From the NCBI GenBank assembly GCA_021464525.1, contig JADRCO010000352.1, positions 1 to 36,521 of the forward strand: a DNA stretch of 36,521 nt, read 5' to 3'. Within the stretch, counting starts at the first letter, position 1. Each line of letters opens with the position of its first letter. Both the position numbers and the translations under genes were made by a program. Under the pieces are notes generated by a model. The model was not told the DNA's origin. It saw only the letters and a list, made by a program, of their open reading frames with translations, and searched no databases. Shown here piece by piece: positions 1 to 10,903 of the stretch. This stretch comes from Rhizophagus sp. LPA8_4_AMF. Taxonomy: Eukaryota; Glomeromycota; Glomeromycetes; Glomerales; Glomeraceae.

Positions 1-435
1 AAACGTTTTTTTGATATATTATTAAACAAAAAATGGTTTCGCAACATTTTTTGTTAAAATATTAAAAAAAATGTTGCAAAACATTTTTTTTGATATATTA
101 TTAAACAAAAAATGATTTCATACCATTTTTTGTTAAAGTATCAAAAAAATGTTGCAAAACGTTTTTAATATAATATTATACAAAATGGTTTCACACCGTC
201 TTTGTTAAAGTATTAAAAAAAATGTTGCAAACCATTTTTTTATATGATATTATACAAAAAAATGTTTCATAACATTTTTTGTTAAAGTATCAGAAAAAAA
301 TGTTGCAAAATGTTTTTTAATAGATTATTAAACAAAAAATGGTTTTGCAACGTTTTTTGTTGAAGTATTGAAAAAAATGTTGCAAAATATTTTTTTTAGA
401 TATATTATTATACAAAAACATTTTGCAACGTTTTT
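1..435. repeat. 78-bp tandem repeat array with near-palindromic core
   Basis: About five and a half diverged copies of a 73-78 bp AT-rich unit. The phrase ATGTTGCAAAA recurs at about 71, 149, 222, 300 and 378. Each unit contains two related half-sites (AATGTTGCAAAAC and ATGGTTTCGCAAC) embedded in T- and A-runs, so each core is close to a palindrome and could fold back. The array begins at the window edge and may extend upstream. No coding potential is seen. Confidence 0.85.
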
Positions 436-560
436 ATATGATAGCTTGAGCTGGCTCGAGCTGAATAAATTCTGGCTTGAGCTTTTTGAGCTAAGCTCAT
501 TGCTGGCTCGTAAGCCATCAAGCCATTTTAAACGTGCTTAGCTCAGCTCGGCTTATGCAG
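431..560. repeat. AGCT-rich dispersed-type repeat
   Basis: A block much richer in G and C than its surroundings, built from overlapping AGCT and GAGCT/GGCTCGAGCT motifs on both strands, such as GAGCTGGCTCGAGCTG and TTAGCTCAGCTCGGCTTATG. It directly follows the 78-bp array. It looks like a dispersed genomic repeat rather than a gene. A 65-codon open frame that starts inside it is not credible as a protein. Confidence 0.6.
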
Positions 561-1507
561 AGCTTTAATTCTAACAAAAATGAAAAAAAGTCAAATAACT
601 CAAAAACAGTATTCAAAACCTCAATTTATACTTTAAGTAAACTTGCAAAGCATGTTGTTAAGAAAATAAAGAAAATTCTTGTTATCAAAAACTTTGTCAA
701 CTCTTTCCATATTGTACTAAAAATTCCTTAATATCACTAGTATTTCAGAAAAATAGAAACCATCATTTGCTTATATTTTCTTAGTAAAGCTTTGTCTTCA
801 CAATAAAATATTGGCAAGCTATAAAAGTTAGTAGTACTTGAAAACAAAGCTAAAAAATAAAAGAAAAATAAAAATACAAGTGCTTAAAGTTAAAAGTAAA
901 ATGCTTAAATATTGTCAGGCTTTTTGTAAAAAGAAAAAACTAAAGGTTTATTATTAAGAAAATATATAAAATAAAAGTAAAATAAAATTTTATTTTTGTA
1001 AAAAAATGGTTATGATTGTGGCCAAATAGAGTCCCCTATTTTTGTCTATATCTTATATTCAATAAGTACTATTGATGAATATTTAATAAGTACTTTGGTA
1101 AATATTGTGATGATATAGATTTTCTTTATATTTCAAATGTTACATAAAAAAGTATTTTTATTTAAATAAATATATTGTATATAAAAATAAAAAAAATAAA
1201 AAATAAAAATTTAAAAATATAATAAAAGTCTTTTTTTTAAAATTTTTGGTTTTAAATAATATAAATAATATAATATATTAAAAAGCAAAACTGGCCGATA
1301 TTGCTAATAAATTATTATTATAATTTATTAGACATAAATTTTAATTTTTTTCTTTTTTAAAAAAATAGTTTATATTTAATAGCTGACTGATAATTAACTA
1401 TTGTAACTTTTTTTTATATTCTTTTATACTAGTTAAAATTCAAAATTATGATATTTTAAATAATACTTACTTAATAATGTTACAAGAATACAATATATTT
1501 GTTGGTT
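561..1507. other. AT-rich intergenic spacer
   Basis: About 950 bases of AT-rich sequence downstream of the kinase stop. I see only homopolymers and short AT repeats; no gene, RNA gene or clear repeat family is recognisable. Confidence 0.5.
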
Positions 1508-3424
1508 TTAGTTTAAACTGATCAAAACTTTTCCAAAATCAATTTTTTTCAATTCTTCAGAAACTGATTATAATATAAAAATTAGAAAATGTAAATTAAA
1601 ATTAGAGATATAAAAAAAACCAAGATGTAACTTACTATTAGATGGTGACAACTTATATTCAAAACCTGCATGTGAATTGGTAGGTTGATTTTTACTTTTT
1701 TGATTTTTAGGATTTTTGATCCTATTTAATCTTTCTTTTTCAGTAGTTAAAAATTCACTATGATTTGTATGATAATTCTTTTTCCATTCTGAAAATTTGT
1801 TTCTTAATTCCGAAGCTTCTGGACGTCTTTTTGAATCATTATCCCAACATCTTTTCATAAGGTCTGCGTAAGATTTTGGAATATCTTCTGAAATTTCTGG
1901 ACGATAACCTTTAAATACGCTCATAATTATTGTAAGTGGATCGTGCTTATATTCTTTATAAGGTAATTCACAACAGCAAATTACCCACATAATAATTCCG
2001 AAACTATAAATATCTGAAGCTGTTGTAAATGGTTCGGGATTTTCTTTTAGGTGTTCGGGAGCGACAAAATAAACTACACCTCTTTGAATTTCAGAAGTTT
2101 TACTACCTCCACATAATCCCAGATCACTTATAGCTGGAAATTGAAATTTATCTTTATCATCCATCAAAATATTACCGCAATGAAGATCCTTATGAACCAG
2201 TTTTTTATCATGAATTATGTCAAGAGCACCTGATAATTCTTCTAATATTTCCAAGCGTCTGTACCAAGTGAATTTTTTATCACAGGCTTTATTTTCAATA
2301 TAATTAAGTAAATTACCATCATTTGCCCACTTCATCACCATAATAAAAGAATTCGGGTTTGGTCTAGAACGTGAATCTTTATCTTTTAACCATTTTGTGA
2401 TTTCTGTGCCATCACCTGGAGATTTCGTAATTCCAAAGCATCGTAGCACGTGATTTTCATCATTATGTAAAAATTTCCGGTGATTTTGAACCTATTTCAA
2501 TAAACACCCATATTATTATAAATCGTTATAAAAAATAGAATGACAAATTTTGAATTTTACCTCTTCTAAAAATTGATTAAATTCTTTTTTATCTTCACTC
2601 AATTCTTGTGAATCATTTTCACTTTTATTAATATTTTTCCAGTCGATACTTTTAATTTCTTTTAAAGCTACAGTTATATTAGGAACATTTTTCCAAATTC
2701 GTCCTCCACCATTAAGTTGATGTTTAGGACCTTTAGTCCATACACCTTTAAATATTTTACCAAATCCACCTTCAGTAATATATTCAATATCTATAATCTC
2801 ATCATAATTAATCCATTCGAAATAATCTAAACTATCTATTGCATTTAATTGACTTTCTCGAATCAATTGATCTATTTTTGGATATCCACTTGTCCAATTT
2901 TTAAAATTAATTTCAAACTTTTTTGTTTCACAAAATTTACACCAATCACCAACTTCTAATGCTTTATAACATGATAAACAATTACCATACATCAATCTTT
3001 TATCTAATGTTATATTTCTAATCATCTCTTCGTACTTATTAATTTTCTTACTATCTTTAATCATTTCTTCGTACTTATTATTAATTTTCTTACTATCTTT
3101 AAACATTTCTTCGTACTTATTAATTTTCGTGATTTTCTCTTCATTTCTCGGAATCGATTTTATAAGACAAGTTTCAGGCATAATTGTATTTTTTGGTTTC
3201 TTGTCTTTAATCATTTCTTCATATTTAATTGCAATTTTCCTTTCATCACTTTGAGTAGGATAAACAATTTGACCTTCATTTTTATTTATTTCATTAGCTT
3301 CGATAATTTCATTATCTTCTTTGATAGTTTCATTACGAGTTTTTTTAGTAAAATTGAAAATGAATATTTTTTTTATCTTTTTTAATTTTTTTAATTTTAT
3401 TTCACGAGAAATAATACGTAACAT
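1508..3424 (-). CDS. Zinc-ribbon protein kinase (tyrosine-kinase-like)
   Basis: Exons on the minus strand are 2561-3424, 1636-2491 and 1508-1563; phases close to give 591 residues. The N-terminal part is Lys/Glu-rich with four KYEEM copies (about residues 68, 103, 117 and 130). A C149-x2-C152...C162-x2-C165 pair suggests a zinc ribbon. The kinase domain follows: a glycine loop ending GGFG (219-222), VALK with Lys255, HKDLHCGNIL with catalytic Asp390 and Asn395, DLG (411-413) in place of DFG, and an APE-type motif near 432. All catalytic residues are present, so it is probably active. The last exon adds a short tail beginning SEELKKIDF. This zinc-ribbon plus kinase layout is known from the large kinase expansions of arbuscular mycorrhizal fungi. 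Substrate is unknown. The first ATG of the open frame was chosen as start; an earlier 5' exon cannot be excluded. Confidence 0.85.
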
Positions 3425-4666
3425 GATTCTTTTTATGTAATTGTTATTTTTTTATTATTTATTTTTTTTTTTTCAGATTATATATCGAAAACAGTTTATC
3501 GGAAGGGAATATAAAATTCCACTAGATCTTGTTGATCTGGGTGTACCTTGTGAAATTGACTCTTCTGTTCCCTTGTTCGAAGTAAGGATTGGCCGATCGT
3601 CCAATTTTAAAAGGACACAAAACGATGAGTAATAAATGATAAGAATTTTTAACCAATTTGTGAATTTTCTCAACGCGTTTATCGTTACATTTTAAGTATA
3701 AAATTTCCCATTAAAAGCCGTGGTCGTTTTATATTAACCAAATACAATCGCTCAGCCTACTTGCAGAAAAGTTTGGCTATTTTTAGTAAAATTTTTAATT
3801 GATAGTAACGTACGGAATACTTTAATGAATCAAAATCTCCGATTGTACTCAATTCTACCGTAAGTTTAGCAGGAAAGTTTAAGGATTTATAGTACGTAGT
3901 CGGTTAACTAAATGATAAGGATTTTTCACTAAAAAAATCAAGATTAATTATAATAATATTTGATGGTATGATTCTGTTATATAATAAACAAAAGCAAGTA
4001 CATTCAGCTCGAGATATACATATAGTACGTACATTTTATGTAACAGTATTCTGTTAATCTCTTCGGTAGGGAGCTCCGTTTCGTTACATGTGCTCCATAT
4101 TGAGATTAGATTGTACAGCATTTAAAAAGTTAATAAAATTATTTGTAGACCAATGATTTTTCTTGTATAATATACCTTAAAAAGAATGTACGATTAAGAG
4201 AAATTTCCTGAAATTAAAATGTCATGCCACATTTACATTTACTCGTATAGGCCGAATAACTTTGTTAAATGATTGGATATATTGATAATGGAGAAGTCAC
4301 TCCTACTGAATAATATAATTATTGAGATAATTCTTATTAATCCTAAAAAGGAAAAGTTAACTTCGGTAACATTCTATTTTAGAATTTATTTAAACTTTTG
4401 TTAAACTATTCGGGACAAATACATCAAAGACAATATTACTAATGATTATTTACTAATGAAAGGAAAAAATGTTCTTTTATTTTCTCTATTTTTCTAATTA
4501 ATAACATGCAAAAAATAATAATAAAAAAAAAGTGGATAGGGAAAAATAAATTATTGTAAAAAGAAAAAATATATACTGTCTATACATTATTAATTATTAT
4601 ACAAAAAAAAAAAAAATATTAGGAAAAAAGGAGGAAATAACTAGAAAACTTCCAAACTTCCAATTA
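3425..4666. other. Intergenic region with one unexplained open stretch
   Basis: About 1.2 kb between the kinase start and the ubiquitin-AN1 stop (the two genes point the same way). It contains a plus-strand open stretch (about 3478-3632) that begins straight after a T-rich run ending in CAG, as a splice acceptor would, and reads through REYKIPLDLVDLGVPCEIDS. The base composition there is more balanced than its surroundings. No start, family or following exon could be fixed. The rest shows nothing I recognise. Confidence 0.4.
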
Positions 4667-6667
<2,001 letters not shown>

Positions 6668-8414
6668 TTATGGTAAATATGAAAAGAAGCTACGGAATCT
6701 TTGTGGACCAGTCCAAGTACCTTTCAATAATCCATTCCAATATATTTCAGGAATAACCTAAAGAAAAATAAAAAATAATTCGTTATACAAAATTTAAAAT
6801 TTAACTTACAAAATGTTTTAATATATTTACCTCTTTTGTTAACCAGTACATGAAAGTACTTTCTCGACCTTGATCAACGGGGAAAGTTTCCAAAGGTGAA
6901 CCAGTATAACCACTAAATTCGGCTAAAATTAACTTATCTTTTCCCACCAATAAAGGACAACTAGCATAACCATCATATTTAGCAGCGTTATGGAGATCAA
7001 ATTTACCCGTCATAACATCCAATAAATTTTTTTTCAATACACCACTTTGAACAGAAATAGCAGCAGCAGTCTTTGACGTAGGAGCAGAACTACTATCACC
7101 TAATGAAAATATATTTGGGTATTTAACATGTTGTAACGTATATTTATCTACATCAACATATCCTTGTTGATTTCCTAAACCAGATTCTCCAATAAATGAT
7201 GGTGGTCCCATTGGTGGTGTTACGTGTAATAAATCATAATTAAAAACTTTTTCTGTTCCTTTACAATCAAATACAGCTTCTTTTTTTTGACTACGAACTT
7301 CTTTTAATTCTGTACCTAGATTTACTTCTATTCCTCGTTCTTTTGCCACTCTTTCAAGACTTTTTGCATATTTATCTATACTAAATATTTTTCCCATGGC
7401 TGTATTATAAATTAAATTACTTTTGTTTCTGACTCGATTTTTAGCAAAAGCATCTTCCGCTAAATAAGCTATTTTGATAGCCGCTCCCGGACACTACGAA
7501 TTCAAAAAAAAAATTTACTTTTTTTTTAAAGTAAATTCGAAGTTAGTTATATTACTTACTTTAATCGGTGTAGATGGCATAGTGAAGATGGCATTTCCAC
7601 CTTTAAATTCTCGGATAAACTTCCATGTTGTTTCAACAGTATCTGCAGAATAATTACTAGTGACACCGTCTTTACCAAGTGTTTCGGGAAGTCCTTTAAC
7701 TTTGTCCCAATGACATTCAAGTCCTGTTGCCACAACTAAATAATCGTATCCTATCTATATCATTTATTTTTTGGTTTAAATACAATGTTATTTACTAAAA
7801 AAAATAATTATAATAAAATTAATAAGGAAAAAAAAAAATACCTTTTGACCATCCGTTAATTCAATTAATTTACTATCGGGTTGGATTTTTGCTACTTTAT
7901 TTTTAATCCAGTAAGCATCTTTCGGAATAAGTTCTTCTGTTGGTTTAGCTGAATCCGCTAATGTTTTAACCCCTGCTCCAACAAATGTCCATAGTGGTTG
8001 ATACTAGAAAAAATTCTTTATTAATTGAATTGTTATTAATATGTTTTTCTGATCGAAAAAAAAAACTAAGACTTACATAATGAACATCAGACGGTTCAAT
8101 TACTGCTACCTCATTTTGCCCAAGAATCTTAGATAATGTAGAAGATACTGAAAAACGATTTCTATTAAAGAACTACTAATCATGGATTAATTTAATTAAT
8201 TATCTAATTAAAATAAAATTTTACCTGCAAGTCCACCAGTTCCACCTCCTGAATTAAAATTTTTTAATTAATTTATTATTAATAACTTTTCAAAGAATTA
8301 AATTTACATACCAATAACGACCAACTTATAAGTAGGTACGCCTGCATTAGTAGAAGCAAACCTTTTTAACAAATTTTTACTTCCACTAAATAAATGATTA
8401 CTTTTAACGAACAT
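6668..8414 (-). CDS. Mitochondrial sulfide:quinone oxidoreductase
   Basis: Seven exons on the minus strand: 8312-8414, 8225-8248, 8077-8147, 7842-8003, 7560-7754, 6831-7493 and 6668-6757. They give 435 residues, close to the human enzyme. The enzyme oxidises sulfide at the inner mitochondrial membrane and passes electrons to ubiquinone (SQOR; fission yeast Hmt2). Residues 1-25 are Ser/Lys/Arg-rich, like a mitochondrial presequence. The FAD loop is GGGTGG (35-40). The two redox cysteines of the family are visible: Cys186 in PIKCPGAA and Cys364 in YASCPL. A second FAD motif is SLGDSSSAPTSKTAAA (Asp318). The C-terminus, EVIPEIYWNGLLKGTW, fits the membrane-binding end. The donor at 6830 was chosen over one at 6807 because it keeps the family spacing. 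An in-frame ATG at 8495 would add 27 residues; the later Met gives the better presequence. Confidence 0.93.
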
Positions 8415-8793
8415 GTCTCGAAAATTTATCAAAAAAAAATTTATCGCGTTTTTGAGTTTACATAAAAAAAAATTGGCAAGATAATCGTAACGCAATTTGC
8501 CTTGAATCGCACGTTATTAGTCATGTGATCAGAAATAAAAAGAAATCAAATTTTCTACCCACGTGACTTTTGGCCGGCATTATGGAATTAAGAATTGTCA
8601 ATGTGATGAATATTGATAAAGATGTTGACAAATGAGGATTGCAGGGGAAGATTTAAAAAGACGCGAAAATCTCATGATTTTCGTGGATCCAATAAAAAAA
8701 AAAATTCGGAATTAATATTTTTAGTCGATCAACTTTCATTTCTTTATCTTTCAACATAATAAGATACTTTTCCCATTTGGACCTTGATTATCA
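8415..8793. promoter_or_regulatory. Divergent promoter, sulfide:quinone oxidoreductase / EI24-like gene
   Basis: The two genes are transcribed away from each other from this 379-base interval. It holds CATGTGATC, CACGTGAC and A-runs. CACGTG at about 8560 is an E-box of the kind bound by bHLH factors such as Cbf1, which controls sulfur genes in yeast; a link to the sulfide oxidase is inference only. Confidence 0.45.
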
Positions 8794-9854
8794 ATGACCT
8801 GGTCATTAACACAAGTTATACGCGGTTTGCAGTTGGCCTGGTGGGGTACTTTGTTAGCCTTTAAAAATCGGCATTTACACAAACATACATATGTTAAAAC
8901 AACTTTCGTTTTAGTCATATTCAGTATAATATTATATTTACTCACCTCAACTTTATTTCTGATTCCACTTAAGCTAATTCAACTTCTCGTTTACTTATTT
9001 TCTTTTATATTTCGGTATGATCATAGTTTATATACTGAAAATTATAATGTTTGGATAACGAATTATGTATTCAATTTACCATTTCTGGGATTGATGTTTA
9101 TGAGATACATATATCCACAACCATTAGACTCTTTATTTATAGAATCACTTCATCACGTAGATTTAACATATACTAAAAAACATGAAGGGGAACAATCTTT
9201 ACGACCACCATATGCATCAGCATTAGAAAGATATCCTTACGGAACAAATTATTGGAATGAGATGTTCCAATATTTAAAGAGAACGTGGAATAAAACTAAA
9301 ATAGCGATAATATTATACTTTCTTTCATTATTACCATTTGTTGGTATGTTTGTGTATCCGGTAGCAAGTGCTTATACTCTTGTTGATTCTCTTGGATATT
9401 TTCCTGCTATAACAATTGGCGTATTTATGTACGTTATACCCGGCACAGAAAATTTTACTATGATTTTCTTGGAAAGTTTGTATTCTTCTAGAGCTATGAT
9501 GAGAGAATTACTAGAACCTTATTTTGGTAGAATTCATATTGATGCAAAAGTTAGAAGAAAATGGTTTAGAGAAAGAGAAGGAATTTTATTTGGTTTCTCT
9601 ATTGGATTTTATCCTTTAGTTAGATTACCATTGCTTGGAATGTTATTCTACGGTGTTGCTCAGGTATGATCTCCTAAGTGTTTTTTGTTAAAACTTAAAA
9701 AACATGCTAAGTGGTTTTTTCCAAATCATAGTCAGCTACCGCTTTGATATTAGTAAAGACTACGGAACCACCACCCCCACCTGGAATGGAAGCAAATTAT
9801 AAAATAGAGTATCATTATGAAGATCCGAGAATTAAAAAGAAAGAGAGAGAATAA
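8794..9854 (+). CDS. EI24/RRT8-like multi-span membrane protein
   Basis: Two exons, 8794-9663 and 9732-9854, in phase, 330 residues. It has several long hydrophobic segments: about residues 39-70, 89-105, 168-190, 200-220 and a re-entrant-like stretch at 263-290. The shape and phrases such as RGLQLAWWGTL, ERYPYGTNYW, LPFVGMFVYP and RLPLLGMLFYGVAQ match the fungal EI24-domain group that includes the yeast outer-spore-wall/lipid-droplet proteins Rrt8, Lds1 and Lds2. The soluble C-terminus is Pro- then Lys/Glu-rich. Function is not fixed: a lipid-droplet or ER membrane role is likely from the family. It is divergent from the sulfide:quinone oxidoreductase gene and ends 138 bases from the stop of the minus-strand MPLKIP-like gene. 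Confidence 0.8.
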
Positions 9855-9992
9855 ATAAATGGTTTTAATACTATATTTTATTAGGATATATTTATTAGGA
9901 CATTCAACTAGAGAAAAAAATTATTTTTTTTTTTTGTAATATAATAAAAGAATTATAATATGAATTAAAAAAAAAAACCAAAATTCAATTGA

Positions 9993-10596
9993 TTATTTTT
10001 TCATGAGATTAGCCCACGGATCTTCCAGAAAAGATTTCTTATAATATTTACTTATATCAATATCATTAATATTCTTTTCATTAAATTTGGGTTTCTGCAA
10101 TAAAAAATCAATAATAAATATATAAATGAACAAAAAACAGAAAAAAATAATAACGCTAGATGATTACCTTCGGTGATGAATAATTATTCCAACTTTTTTG
10201 TTGACCGTAACCACCGTTGCGACCACCGCGACCACCACCACCACCACCAAAATTTTTATCTCTTTGTTGATAACCGGCATTATTGTACATTCCTCTTTTT
10301 TGACCACGATAAGATCTAGTGTTATTATCATTATAATTATAATATTCTCTTCCTTTGTTATAATAATTTCCACCTCTTCGATATGATCCTTGTTGCTGTT
10401 CTCGTTTTCTATCATTTAGTGAATTATTTGTTTGTACATTATCATCAATGTCAATAGAATTATAAGTAGATGGTTGCGGCTGAAATGATAAGAAATCATC
10501 GGGAAGTTGCGGTAACGAAGTTACGGTATTACCAAGTGAATTCGAATTATTGACCGGTGGGGATGGTGGAGATGATAAATTTTGTTCTTTGGACAT
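9993..10596 (-). CDS. MPLKIP/TTDN1-like protein
   Basis: Two exons, 10168-10596 and 9993-10094, in phase, 176 residues. Residues 1-60 are Ser/Pro/Asn-rich, 65-142 are Arg/Gly/Tyr/Asn-rich with an RGGRGG-like patch, and the short last exon holds SKYYKKSFLEDPWANL (158-173). That segment closely resembles the conserved C-terminal motif of human M-phase-specific PLK1-interacting protein (MPLKIP, also TTDN1), which follows a similar Gly/Tyr/Arg-rich low-complexity region in a protein of nearly the same length (179). The human protein is mutated in non-photosensitive trichothiodystrophy and has been linked to RNA splicing and lariat processing. The functional transfer is inference from one short motif plus layout. 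It is divergent from the tRNA 2'-phosphotransferase gene. Confidence 0.7.
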
Positions 10597-10903
10597 TATT
10601 TAATATAACAAAATATAGTAATTTAGCTAATACAAAGTTGCCCAAAAATTTTTTATTAAGAAAGATGTTGAAAAATATTCTACACTTAATTACACACGTA
10701 TTCGCGTAATAAATGGGTTTTTTGAACTGTTGTACAAGAATGACGTTTGTATCACTGAATGTGTCGTAATTAGTCATATTACATTGCTGATTAGGTATGA
10801 TAAAGTAGCCAAATTAAAATTTTGTTTTTCAGGCTTTTCACTTTTTTCTTCTTCGGATTTCTCGGATTTAGGTTCTATTACATTTTTTTTTTTATTTTGC
10901 AAT
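10597..10903. promoter_or_regulatory. Divergent promoter, MPLKIP-like gene / tRNA 2'-phosphotransferase
   Basis: This 307-base gap separates two ATGs on opposite strands. It is AT-rich, with T-runs just upstream of the plus-strand ATG. An in-frame open stretch upstream of the plus-strand ATG exists from 10730, but it is hydrophobic and unlike the RG-rich N-terminus, so it is read as leader. Confidence 0.5.

Noticed and set aside
534..731. 65-codon plus-strand frame near the AGCT repeat
   Set aside because: It starts in repetitive sequence, is Lys/Asn-rich and has no family features.
3473..3673. 66-codon minus-strand frame upstream of the kinase
   Set aside because: It is the complement of the exon-like plus stretch and cannot be joined in frame to the kinase through a good donor.
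8415..8495. 27-residue extension of the sulfide:quinone oxidoreductase
   Set aside because: The upstream Met gives an Asn/Phe-rich leader, while the Met at 8414 starts a typical mitochondrial presequence and gives a family-like length. Not fully excluded.
10164..10415. Overlapping frames opposite and within the MPLKIP-like gene
   Set aside because: Ile/Val or Thr/Ile-rich shadows of the Gly/Arg/Asn-rich coding strand.
10730..10903. In-frame N-terminal extension of the tRNA 2'-phosphotransferase
   Set aside because: It is hydrophobic, Phe-rich and lies in the shared promoter; MSRPLRGRG after it is a natural start.
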